This document shows, piece by piece, positions 22,374 through 33,121 of a stretch of DNA of 64,000 nt. A model generated the notes under the pieces. The model searched no databases and was not told the DNA's origin. It saw only the letters and a list, made by a program, of their open reading frames with translations. The translations under genes were made by a program, and so were the position numbers. Source of the DNA: Pohlia nutans (taxonomy: Eukaryota; Streptophyta; Bryopsida; Bryales; Mniaceae); NCBI GenBank assembly GCA_022496805.1, contig CM040101.1, forward strand, positions 4,962,501 through 5,026,500, read 5' to 3'. The first letter of the stretch is position 1; the number at the start of each line of letters is the position of its first letter.

Positions 22374-23460
22374 TTTTTTTTTTTTTTGAAACAAATGAAA
22401 CGGAATTTCATTGCCAAGAGGGCACAATACAAACCAACCTGCCACAAATGGCCTGGAAGGGGAACCTGCAATAACAAGACAGACATACCCATCACAAGAC
22501 AGCAAAAACGCCACCCCGGTGGCACGGCACAGCGAGGGCCAGGAGGCGCCCGTAGCTAGCCGTGGCGGACGGGGCGCACTCCCGGCCTTGCAAGGGAGTG
22601 CTTCACGGCGGTTGGAAGATGAAGCCTGCGCTAGGGCCCAAGGCTATCCAACGGGGCTACCCTGCCACCATGACTACGAAAAAGTCAGCCCTGCACCTAC
22701 GACTAACGATAGCAACCACAAGTTTGCGTTGGGCAAGGGGAGTCTTGGGTTGTTTGTTGCACACCTTCGCCCGTTCAACCTGCCCGTAGTCGAGGAGGCC
22801 GCTCCAGATGTGTTGCAGCAGACGCTCTGAGGACCAGATGACATTGTTAAACACCACGTTCCGCTGAATCCACAGGGCCCAAAGAACTACAGTGTGAACT
22901 TCGAGCCACAGCCGCTTTAGCGCATTAAACCTACGGGTAAACCTCCCCCCGCCCCCAAGAAAATGCCTTGGCGCCACGTCAATAACCTCCAAGGCCCTTG
23001 CGTGTCCAGCCCAATCAGCACTGCGTTCATAATATGAATCGCCCACTGCCACGCTCTTTGTGCAGAAAGGCATTCCCAGAATCGATGAAGAACAGATTCT
23101 TCTGAGCGCCTTGGGCAAACCGGGCACCTAACGTCCACGATTCCGTCAATCCTCCCACGCCAATGGGTCACCGCAACTGCTCGGTGCCAGATGAGCCACA
23201 ACAAACCGGCTTCTTTCCGGGTACGTTCCTTGTGCCAAACAGTCCTCCACTTGAGCCGAAATGTATCCGGGAGCGCACACCCCCCCCCCCCCCCCCCCAT
23301 TTCCGAGTGACCGGGTTCGGAACCTGGTGATTCTTCATTAACAGCTTACGTCCTAACTTTGCAGTGAAACTCATGAGGGGCACATTCTGGACCCCATCAT
23401 TCCACTCAAATTTTTGAGGGTCCCAAGTGATCTGGTCCACCCTGCCATAGAAGAGGAGCA
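22374..23460 (-). mobile_element. 5'-truncated LINE with poly(A) and 12-bp TSD
   Basis: On the minus strand this carries the C-terminal part of a plant L1-type ORF2: a zinc-binding reverse-transcriptase tail (LKWRTVWHKERTRKEAGLLW, then CPVCPRRSEESVLHRFWEC). A downstream segment in other frames has LWALWIQRNVVFNNV. It is broken by frameshifts near 22950 and by a run of about 20 C at 23279-23299. The 3' end on this strand is an A-run (T-run 22374-22388). ATACTGCAACAG (22362-22373) and ATACTGCAGCAG (23461-23472) form the target-site duplication with one mismatch. Endonuclease and polymerase domains are absent, so it is dead on arrival. Confidence 0.85.
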
Positions 23461-23472
23461 ATACTGCAGCAG

Positions 23473-24449
23473 TATGTAGCCAAAGCTTTTCTTATCCTTC
23501 TCATGGGAAGACCACACATGTCATGTATGATTGCTCTTTTCCACAATGACAGTCCAGTGATGATTTTTTCTACATCAATTTTTGGCTGAGACAAAGACTA
23601 TCCGACAAGTACTACTCTTTGAGGGTCGGTTGAACACCTTTTTCACACTACCCACTTCAGAATAATTCAAACTATACCTTTTCACACAATGCTAAGTTAA
23701 GAAAAAATTAATTTTGCAAGCAATGTATTATCCCAATAGAACATATATTATCTTATACTTAGACTAGTAGTATATATTGTCTACAAATTCATATTACTCC
23801 AATAATAAAAAATATGATTTTGAAACCTGGCGTTTAAAAATTCACAACAAATATAAAGAAGATTAGGACAGAGCCTCGCCCTTGTTGAGTATCAAAAATA
23901 GGTTAGTGCCCATGCAACTCACATGTTCAAGACTTCAAGTGCTCTATGCACCCTTGTAGCTGTAAATTATAGCTATTAAAATATTAACAATAAGAGTAAA
24001 AAACAATGGTCCATAGGTACTTCTCCACAGCAAAATTAATTTTGACAAATTTTCAGCAAAATTTGGCAAAAAAAAGTGGATAAAATCACCAAAATTCTTC
24101 TCAATATTTAACTAGAATCATCACTATTTGGATGAAAGTGCCTTATAATTAAAAAATTCTATGGATGAGCATATATATATGTATGTGTGTGTGGATTCTT
24201 TTTCTTTTTTTTCCTTTATTACCTGGCTACATTCTAGGGTGAGTGCCACTCTAACAAAAAAACAAACAAAGTAAATTTGGTTGCATCTCCACTCAATCAC
24301 TTGCTATGGTTTCTATTATTAGAATAAGCATGTTGCAATAATTGTAATCCTTCTCTTTAACCCTTGAAGAACCAGAAGGTTAAAATTGGCCTTCATAATT
24401 TTTTAGGAATTTTGAGGTCATATTGAAGCTTTCTTTTATCTAATTTCAT
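23473..24449. other. Flank of the LINE insertion and AT-rich spacer
   Basis: The minus-strand frame 23594-23473 (IHDMCGLPMRRIRKALATYC) meets a frame on the far side of the LINE at 22373-22245, so the LINE may have entered an older coding-like sequence. I do not recognise it. The rest is AT-rich without genes. Confidence 0.35.
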
Positions 24450-24453
24450 TTAA

Positions 24454-25002
24454 CCCCTAAACGGCCAAACGACCATTTTCTGGTCGCTGCCCGAATCTAA
24501 CGGGCTGCCCGGAATTTAAAAAGTATTTTTTTGAAAAATAAAAAATATTTTAAAATACTAAATCAAGTCTACTTTCCAACCCAATTTGAATTATGTCAAT
24601 CCGAGTTAAACTCCACCCGGGAGAATTTTTCAAAGTGAATCACTTCAACATTGTCTTAGTGTTACATAATTTGCTATTTGGGGAAAGTAATGATGTTCCC
24701 TCCATCATTTCTTTTTCTTTTTTGAAGTTTACAATAGATAAACCAAATTTAACCAATCATGCTAAACTTTAAACTCTAAAAGTGAAAATTAGAATTTATA
24801 CAAATTTGAAATTTTCAAAGGTTTATGCTTTTAAATTCATTAAAAAAATATCTAAAGTTATTTTTGGAAGTTTGACTGTACGGATAATTTGTAGAGATGA
24901 TGTCCTACATTTTGTCTATTGAACCAAACCTCATCAAACATATGGAAGGCACATATTATAACACATCTATGTTTTGTCCAATACCCCTCGGGCTTTTGAG
25001 GG
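24454..25002 (-). mobile_element. TTAA MITE, subfamily B
   Basis: TTAA at 24450-24453 precedes CCCCTAAACGGCC. The other end, CTCGGGCTTTTGAGGG, is the mutated equivalent of the left end of 61139-61679, to which this copy is inverted and similar throughout (shared CATAGATGTGTTATAATATG in complement). The distal TTAA has been lost. Confidence 0.75.
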
Positions 25003-25632
25003 CCCAATTTCCAACACGCTAGGATTGAGAGTCAAGAGGTATTTTTGAAGGGCCCTTGGCACTTTTCATCTACTTCTTGAGTGTGAGAGACTCTAGGAGG
25101 GCATGGGTGGCCCTACTCTAAGATCGACTTTGGAAACTCGTAATAAATCTTTCTTATCAACTTCCTTCAAATATCTCTATCATTGATTATGATCATGTAT
25201 ATCAGTCTTTCTTGTTTTCATTCATATATTGTGAACACATTTTTGTTTGGAATCTCCTTAAGGAATACTGCTCTATCCCATAATATGCTTCCTATTGAAG
25301 GAGAATTCCTAAATTAACTCCATCATTGTAGTCCAATGGTGTGGACCCTAAGCCAATAGGAATAGTTAGTTTGAGCAACAAGAAGCTTATTATGGGACAA
25401 ACTGAAAAGGAGTTAAAGAAGCTTATTAAAAGACAGAGGCAACATCAAAATTTGAATGAATTGAAATTTTCAAACATTCATCATCCTCCTGATAGATGGT
25501 TGAATATGTAGAAGTTTAAAAAAATCTCACTACCTCACTTTTCAAATTGAGAAGAACTAGGCACTACTTAGTGTTGTTGCTTCATGTGAATTACTCGAAG
25601 TTATAGCATTTATCGATTCAGATGCAATTTTT

Positions 25633-25811
25633 TGGGGCGGGCTAACCTGAACTGAAAACATCAGAGTGCAAGAGCGCGAGTGCGACACTTGGAATATTTT
25701 ATAGAATATTCTCCAAATATTCGAAACTGTATGTCACAAAATATTCTAAGACTCACACTTGCACTCCGCACTCTTGCACTCTGATGTCCGCAGTTCATGC
25801 TATACAACCTC
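25633..25811. mobile_element. MITE of about 179 bp inside repeat R1
   Basis: It is absent from R1 copy A. CAATTTT lies on both sides (near 25625 and 25812), as expected of a 7-9 bp target duplication. Inside, CATCAGAGTGCAAGAGCGC and GCACTCTTGCACTCTGATG form inverted arms around ATTCTCCAAATATTC. It is a hAT- or Mutator-like non-autonomous element. Confidence 0.7.
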
Positions 25812-26847
25812 CAATTTTACACTTAGTTTGTAGATTCACAACATCATTGTTAGGATTAGAGCTATGTCATTGGATACACTCAAACCTCAGTGTTATTATA
25901 ATTATTTCTAAAACGACATTATAGAATATCTTGTACATATGCAACTTGCACTATCATTGATTGTAGCACACTTGTCACATTCAAACAGTTACACCCTAAA
26001 AAACTTCAAATCTTGCACAAGTAGGTAGAGAAATTTAGAATGGCGTTTGGAACGACATTTCAATGTTGTTCTAGTATGCTCTACAGAAATGGCGCTCCGA
26101 CAATGTTGTTCTAATGGTCTACCCACCAGGGCTTTTTTTTTTGGCCTTTTGGTGCCAGAATGCACTGGAATTTCCATGCTAGCGAATTGACAGTAATAAA
26201 AAAATGGCCGAAATGAGGTGTTGGTCGCCACGTTGGCGGCGTGGTGTGATTGGGTGGAGCCAGTCAGGCTTCCATCCCCTCGTCCTCCCTTGGCCGTATC
26301 GCCAACCCTAAAGCTGTTGTGCCCCTCAGCCGCGGAGTATATCGCCCAAGCCAGCTTCATAATTTTCTCATCTTCTTGTTGCGAGGGGGTCACTTCGCCA
26401 TTGCTGATCTCCCTTGCGTTAATGTTTCGCCCGCCGGTGCTTTCAAATTTGAGTTTATTCGCCATTGCTTGCGTTGAGTGTAGCATTTACATCGCCAGTT
26501 GTTTCTCTCACAAGTCTAGTCTATTCGCCAGGTTCCAGAAGCCTTAGGGTGTACTGCAAGGAGAGTGAGGGTGCGAGACTCCAGCGGAATTCATTTCCGC
26601 TCATTTGTTCTTGTTGTAATTGTTGTGTGTTTGGTGCAATGGCGGCGCTGCGCCTTCATGCAGGCAGGAGACGGTGCGTAGGGAATAAATTTGTATGCGC
26701 ATTGTCTTGTTTGTATCAAGTTCATTCACTGTTTGAATCAAGTTGTGTTTTGCGGGTCTTGGAGTTTTGCTTCACATTGTTGGTCCGCCTTAGAGTTTTA
26801 GGGTCTGGACCAGGGTTTTTTTGGAGTTTTAGTAACTTGTGTGCACG

Positions 26848-29800
26848 ATGGGGTCTGGCGATGAGGATTTTGCGGACGATGTTATTGGGAAGGCGGTGCG
26901 GGCTGCAGCGCTCGCAAGATCCGCGAAGAAAAAGGCGGAGAAGGCAGCAAGAGAGGCGTTGGAGGTGGCTCGGAAGGAGATGAAGCGCAAGGGCAAGGCG
27001 ATCGAGTTGCGCAAGGCAGAAGCGGCGAAAAAGACGATGAGATCGTACTTCCAGAGTACACGGAATGGCGGAGGTGGGCAACCCTTGTCCTTGGTTTTCG
27101 ACGGATCACAGCTAGAGGTGCCTGGAGCGGAGCCAAATTCATGCGCTGAGTACCCAAGCGATGATTCTACAGCGGGAGCGTTGATGGCGATGAAGTCTGG
27201 TAGATCGCCGTCTTGCAGTGACACGCCGCTCACTCCCGGGTCATCTTCTGGATCGGGTGACACTATCGTGCTCAGTTCCAAGTCTCCATTGATCACAATT
27301 TCCGAGGAGTCTGCGGATGTGGACAATGCGGGTTTGGTAGAGGTCCCTAACGATTCCGAAGAATCAGATGATGACTTTGAGTCACCGCCGAAGAAGAGGG
27401 GTGCCACGTCGCGAAGCAAAGCTAAAAGTGCCAAATCCAAGGCGCAGAAGAGGTATGATCGCCACCGTAAGTTCCAGACCATATGGGCCGCAAAACTTCC
27501 CTGGGCTGAGGGCATCATGGCCAGTGACGGCATTTTGCATATGGTGAAGTGCAAAGCGTGCACTGCCTTTGATCGTAAGCCATGCATCATGGCTCCCAAG
27601 TCTGATACGCTCTTCAAGCATGATGGCAAACGAACTGCCAAGAAGGATATGCCGCAGTACAAAGTTAAGGCGGGGGAGCAATATATAGCCACGCATTGCA
27701 GGCACAAGAAGAATATGCGTCTGTATGCAGCGCGCCCACCAGCAATAGTCCTCGAGCAGATTAACCACTGCACAACAGTGGAGGCCCGTAAGAAGCGAGT
27801 GCAATTCGCCACACTTTTCCAACTGCTCAGTGACGGTCGTCCCATGGTGGAATATGAGTCTCGTGCTGCTCTATACAAGTTGCTGAATGTGCCTGATATG
27901 CCGGGTGCGCATTGGTGTGATAATTCGGGATCGCTAATGGCTGGTTACATGTATAAGCAGGTCATAGAAGAGATGAGGAGATTGATCGGTGCTGCTCGTT
28001 ATTTGGCTGTCACTGTAGATGAGGTCACTGCTGTTGACAATAGCAGTTATCTTTCTGTGCATGCTTATATTGTCCAAGATTGGGTCCGGGTGCCATTGTT
28101 AGTGTCTTTGCAGAGAGTCGAATGTACACCAAATGCGGAGAATCTGACCTCACTGATCATGGAGGCAGTTGCTAATGGGCGTGGGCTGGATTCTGAGATG
28201 ATTGCAAAGAAGCTTTTGAGCTTTGGGGCCGATGGTGCCTCGGCGTTGCAGGGACAGAGATCTGGTGTGACAATGCAGATAAAAGAAAAACATGCACCGT
28301 TTATTATGGAAGTTCACTGTGTCGCACATCGGTGCAATTTGGCCTTCAAAGCCCTTTCCAGCCTTGGAATCTTTGGAGATATTGAGAAACTTTTGGGTGT
28401 CACCCACGCATATTTCTGTAAGAGTCCCAAGAGATTCGCAGAATTCAAACACTTAGCAGAGCTAACGGAGACCAAGGGTTTGAAGATGTTGCGCAATGTC
28501 CAAACTCGTTGGGTCAGCCTAATTGAACCATTGAGGCGGCTGCTGTCTGAATACCGGACCCTGATCTACAAAATGACAGCGGACTTGAACGAAAATGTAA
28601 AGGCTGAGGTGAGTTCTCTCTTCTAAAACTACCTGGTGTGATTTTTCCTTGCTTGTTTCATCATCTCTCTTCCATTGCATGATTGTCTTCACTTTGAGCT
28701 AACTCGTACATGTTTGTGTATAGGCTTGTCTACTATTGCTTCTTGATCCCTATACCATGTTGGGGATGTGCGCGTTGTTACCACTGTTAGAGGCGATCGA
28801 CACGTTGGTCAATTTTGCCCAGAGGCGTGACGTTTACATCTGTGACTTCGTGGCGGCGGTCAAAGTATGCCAAGGCTCACTGCACAGAATGTACGAGGAC
28901 AAAGCTACAGCGTTTAGCTCTGATGAGTTCTGGAGTTTCAACAATCTCCTTGATTGCAGCCATGAGCAAATCCACATCAGGTGGATTACTGATCTAAACG
29001 ATGACTTGGCCATTCTGTCCTTCGTCTGTCATGGCGAGCAGATCCATGCCGAGCACAAGGGTGTGCCAGTTGACCGCGGACTGTGGATTACTTTGCTGAC
29101 CAAAGTCAAAGGCGAATGCACCAGTAAGTTTTTTCAAGCATAGTTTTTCCTTAAATGTGCCTTGTGTGTTTCAGTTGCTTTTATATGTTGGCAATCATAT
29201 GCCTTGTCATGTCTTCAGTTGCTTTATATTCCTTGATAAGCTTTCTTGATATGCAATTTTTTTTAATATGCTTTGACTTGCAATCCCTCGGTTTGTATGC
29301 TTGTAGGTGCAGCTAAGATGTTGGTGGAAGAGCTGGATGCTCGATTCCCTGCTCACCATGTTATGAACGCGTTTGGGATTTTGTACCCACAGTATTGGGT
29401 ACAGTTGAGCGCAGAGGAGATGTTCGACAAACATCTACGCATACTGATGGATACATATGGTCATGGAAAGATCTTGGGAGAGGGTGAGAAGAAACTTCTG
29501 ATTCCTGCACTTCTCGATCGTGATGCGCTGATGTCACAGCGTGGTCTTTTCAAGACATGCATGAAATCCAACGCACGCGCTGCTATGCTCCCTCCCTACG
29601 ATGTCAATCCTTTGACAAAGGTGTGGCGCGTCTTAGACAGTAACAACAGCCAAACCCAAAATTTTGGAGAATTCTTGAAGCTGGCAGAAATGGCAGTCGT
29701 TAATGTTCTCGGGTCTGTCGAAGATGAACGTTTGTTTTCAAGTGTTGGATTCCTGAAGTCTAAGCTACGCAACAATCTTGAGGAACACATTCAGGTGGTA

Positions 29801-29911
29801 GTGGGAATGTTTTCTCAGCGTATCTATACTCTTGAGAACTTCCCTTATCAGAAGGTGTTTGACGAATGGTTCATGTCAGGTGGACGAGGCAGATATTTGG
29901 CCAGCACTTAG
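26848..29911 (+). CDS. hAT-family transposase, 3 exons, about 921 aa
   Basis: The enzyme would bind the element ends and cut and paste it. Exons 26848-28608, 28724-29123 and 29307-29911 have GT-AG borders and join in frame to TAG at 29909-29911. ATG at 26848 (MGSGDEDFADD) is preferred over the in-frame ATG at 26839 by context only. Order: a lysine/alanine-rich helix (residues 12-70), an acidic/serine-rich linker, and a CKAC...H zinc-finger-like segment near 233-290. The RNase-H-like core has VTVDEVTAVD (about 392), FGADGAS (about 460) and HCVAHRCNLA (about 490). The C-terminal hAT dimerisation region has VNVLGSVEDERLFSSVGFLK (about 850). It resembles the ZNF862-type branch of hAT more than Ac/Tam3, by memory. 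No stop or frameshift interrupts it. Third-position G/C is higher than in the surrounding DNA. Confidence 0.88.
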
Positions 29912-30606
29912 ATAGTTGCAGGGGTATGCAACAGCAATAGTCCGACGGTAGCAGGGGTGTTCGACAGAAATAGTCGGCAAGTAGTTCGGTGATTTTCCAG
30001 TATGCTGGGTGAGATTAATCTTGTGCTCTAATCTCACTAGTTTATGTGTCACACGTTTTGCATGTGGTCCATGCAGTGTCATCTTTGTTTGTTATTTTAT
30101 CTTCAATGAGAAGGACTCATACTATAAAGTCCAGTTTACTTGAAGGTCATGTTTCTAATATGTTTGTCTATATTATGTTTTGTTTGTGGTCTAACGCACC
30201 GCACGGTCTGGGCAATGTATATTGTTTGTGTGTTCTTTTTGTGAATGTGGTTGTAAGATTTCTTTGTGTAAGTTGTATACTATCTATGTGCAATGTATAC
30301 TGACTGTGTGCTTGTTCTCTGAACGTGCATGTTTGTATGCAGGTGGAAGTATTCAGTGTTATGGCTCTTATAAGTGCATGTGCATGTTGTTGTAAGTTTT
30401 CTTTGTGCAAGGCATTACTGACTATTTGCTATGTGTACTAACTGTGTGCTTGTTTTCTGAGTGTGGTGTAAGTGTATGTTTGTGTGCAGGTAGAAGTGTT
30501 CTGTCTTGGAGGTTGTATATGTGCATGTGCATGTGGTTGTAACTTGTAAGTTCTCTTTGTGCAAGGTATATACTGACTATGTGCAATGTATAATGACTGC
30601 AATGTA

Positions 30607-30687
30607 CTCCCTCTGTTCCAGTTTGATTGCCGTAAACCAACACTATTTCTTTGTTCATTTGCGGCAATCAAACTGGAACAGAGGGAG
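30607..30687. mobile_element. 81-bp Stowaway-like hairpin within the hAT element
   Basis: CTCCCTCTGTTCCAGTTTGA at the left is perfectly inverted at the right, with a stem of about 26 bp ending GATTGCCG, flanked by TA at 30605-30606 and 30688-30689. It is essentially all stem with a 29-base loop. Confidence 0.9.
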
Positions 30688-30739
30688 TATATTGAATGTG
30701 TGCAAGTGTTGTGAATGTGGTGAATATGTACAGTGTCTA

Positions 30740-32343
30740 GCAAAACTGAGTCAAACTTTTGAAATTTTTGATTCAATCAACAATGTAAAGAATTTGGTAA
30801 TAGGTCATCACAAGCTATAAATTGTGTAAGATAATACTTTAAGTAGGCTACATTTTCATGGGAAAAAAAGTATCTTTCACATTAATATGTACAAAAAAAT
30901 TACATTTAACGAAAACTATGTTCTGTGACTCACTTTTGCATCCTCTATCACAAAACAATTTAGTACTTTGTCCACTTGCCTTTGCTAGCTAAAACAGCTT
31001 GGATTCGCTTTGGCATGCTCTCATATAACCTTCTACACTCCTCTGGTGTAATGGAAGCCCAACATTCTTCAATACGCTCCCACAATTCTAAAGTTCCCAT
31101 TGGAGCACTTTCATATTGATTGAGACGGTGTTTTAGCCTTGCCCAAAGGTGCTCAATAGGATTTAAATCGGGGGATTGCGCAGGCCATTGAAGAACATTA
31201 AGCCCATGTGATTTCAACCATTGGCGGACACTTTTTGCTGTATGTTTGGGATCATTATCATGCTGAAAAATTAGATGGGAAGGATCAAGATCATAAGCTA
31301 TCATACTGTACAATAAATCTTTCTGCAAGATTTCCTTGTATTGATGCTGATCCATTCTTCCTTCAACTCTACAACAAATACCAGGACCGTGGAACGTCAT
31401 GCAACCCCATACTATCACCGAACCACCACCAAACTTTACTGTTTGTTGAAATTGTCTTGAATTAGAAGATTGTCCATCATGAATCCAACACCAACTGCGA
31501 CCATCTGAGCAAAATCGGTTTACCTTTGTCTCATCAAAGAAGATCACGCGCTCCCAATCACAAATGGTCCAATGTTCATGGCGCCTAGCAAATTCAAGTC
31601 GCTCCTTGATGTGTTTCTGGTTCAATTTTGGCTTCTTCTGCTTCACTTTTGATATGAGCCCTGCAGCACGTAACACCCTTCTCACTGTATCAACACTTAC
31701 AGTAACATGACATTCTCCACGCACATGTTGAGCAACATGTGTTGCAGCATCAATGCCTCCTAATGTAGCAGCTTTGATGCATACTCTCTTCTGTGCATCT
31801 GTGAGCACTTGTGGTCTGCCTCCACAACTAGCTTCAAGATCATGCAATCTCTTCTTTCTAATCCGTGCAATATAACTCTGAGACACCTGCAACTCATTTG
31901 CTACATCTCTCGTTGAACTACCAGCTTCCAACTTGACAACAATAGAGTTGTTGAGGTCTCTTCTAGCAGTAGCAGAAAGCTCCTTTAAATGTACCATGAT
32001 GATAAAACAAGATCAACAAAATAGAGGTAAAGAGCTTCCATTGAAGGACTATGCAATGAGTATGACCATCTAAATCTTGAACCTCCTACTTTGCATTGAT
32101 ATTTATGATCATAAAGTTCATTGTGTTTAATGTGGAAGAGGCATGCAAAACTGAGTCATGCCACATGTTTGAGTTGCATCATCAATTTTTCATCTAAACT
32201 TTGACATTTGGTTTTGTGGATTGATTGCCATGTGCCACACTTGAAGCAATATCTTCTGACAATAAAGATTAAAAAAATCATGCTTTGTGTTATGTGCAAT
32301 TCAAGTTCAAAGTTTCATTTATGACAAGTTGACTCAGTTTTGC
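30740..32343 (-). mobile_element. Complete Tc1-type transposon nested in the hAT element
   Basis: TA target duplication at 30738-30739 and 32344-32345. The ends are GCAAAACTGAGTCAA and TTGACTCAGTTTTGC, an exact 15-bp inverted repeat. The length is 1,604 bp, within the normal Tc1 range, with one open transposase gene on the minus strand. It lies in the 3' part of the hAT element, after its transposase stop. Confidence 0.95.
30960..31997 (-). CDS. Tc1-like DD34E transposase, 345 aa, intact
   Basis: Cut-and-paste transposase. Residues 1-120 form the paired helix-turn-helix DNA-binding region (STRDVANELQVSQSYIARIR) with the linking GRP(Q) motif at 60-63. The catalytic triad is D155 (IFFDETKVN), D247 (FQHDNDPKHTA) and E282 (SPDLNPIEHLW). 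The 34 residues between the last two define the Tc1 (DD34E) group, unlike the DD39D plant mariner-like elements. The C-terminal tail with RIQAVLASKGKWTKY is typical. ATG at 31997 gives the full family length with no internal stop. Plants usually carry DD39D elements, so transfer from another lineage is worth considering, but the sequence alone does not prove it. Confidence 0.95.
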   Translation of the reverse strand: MVHLKELSATARRDLNNSIVVKLEAGSSTRDVANELQVSQSYIARIRKKRLHDLEASCGGRPQVLTDAQKRVCIKAATLGGIDAATHVAQHVRGECHVTVSVDTVRRVLRAAGLISKVKQKKPKLNQKHIKERLEFARRHEHWTICDWERVIFFDETKVNRFCSDGRSWCWIHDGQSSNSRQFQQTVKFGGGSVIVWGCMTFHGPGICCRVEGRMDQHQYKEILQKDLLYSMIAYDLDPSHLIFQHDNDPKHTAKSVRQWLKSHGLNVLQWPAQSPDLNPIEHLWARLKHRLNQYESAPMGTLELWERIEECWASITPEECRRLYESMPKRIQAVLASKGKWTKY

Positions 32344-33121
32344 TACTCACTGAATGTGCATATTTCCGTGTGTGCAGGTGGAAGTGTTATGTTTTGGAGG
32401 TTGCACGGTCTGGACATTGGCAATGTATATTGTTTGTGTGCTCGCAGGATCATGCCATTTTCATATAAAACAATGACTGACTTTGGCATCGGAGTGGTAG
32501 TTGGTTGTGTGCAGGTATAAGTTATGTGCAAATTGCACTCATCAAATTCCTCGTTTAGCGAGGTTAACAATAATCTAAGAAAATTTCATTTGCCATATCG
32601 CCATCTTACACTCACAATTTCTCAGAAGTTCACCTAACTTACTTCAACATGCTGTCCAAAATCGCCATTTTCTCTACAATGATTTTCTGAGTTTGCCTAG
32701 AATACGCTTCTTCTTAAAATAGGTTCGCCCATAATAAAAATGGAAAAAAATAAAAATCGCCAAGCAATACCCCGGAATTTTAGGAAATCGCCATTTGCAA
32801 ATGCTTATAATTTTGTAATAATCGCCACTTCAGCATTTACAGAGAATTATATTTCGCCTTTTCTTCCATTTTCAAAATCTGAAAAAAAAAGCCCTGCTAC
32901 CCACCTGTTGTGAGTCGTGTCATTACCTCACATGATAAGATTAAAGATTCTTGTGTAATAATATGCATTACCAATAAAAACCCACTCCCCTATGTCCGTA
33001 AATAACTGTCCTAGTTTTAGCATTTGTCAACTTAGTTATCACTTTTTTTTGCCATTAGAGCTGTACTTGAAAAATGGTTTATTTTTAATAGTAGTATGTA
33101 GATTTGTGTCATACTCATTAA

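Larger units (their letters stand above)
26127..32896 (+). mobile_element. Complete hAT transposon, 6,770 bp
   Basis: An exact 8-bp duplication CTACCCAC flanks the element (26119-26126 and 32897-32904). The ends are CAGGGC plus nine or more T and the exact complement, giving a 15-bp terminal repeat. R1 copy A shows the related unoccupied site. Inside are a three-exon transposase (26848-29911), an 81-bp Stowaway-like hairpin (30607-30687) and a Tc1 transposon (30740-32343), both downstream of the transposase stop. TCGCCA occurs six times at 26225-26530 and five times at 32598-32827, all in this orientation. Without the nested Tc1 it would be about 5.2 kb. The intact ends and open gene suggest recent activity. 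Confidence 0.95.
25122..33117. repeat. Dispersed repeat R1, copy B, split by the hAT element
   Basis: 25122-26126 and 32905-33117 together align with 15279-16340. They include the first half of the same Stowaway-type MITE (from about 32986). A 179-bp MITE (25633-25811) and the 6.77-kb hAT transposon (26127-32896) are insertions relative to copy A. The Stowaway half ends where a TTAA element begins at 33118. Confidence 0.8.

Noticed and set aside
22411..22830. 139-codon plus-strand frame
   Set aside because: Antisense to the LINE reverse-transcriptase tail, which shows the recognised zinc-binding motif.
24358..24449. TTTAACCCTTGAAGAACC as the start of another TTAA element
   Set aside because: Only one end is visible and no matching terminus was found.
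26829..27878. 349-codon minus-strand frame
   Set aside because: It is antisense to the hAT transposase and lacks any family motif. The transposase strand carries the recognised domains.
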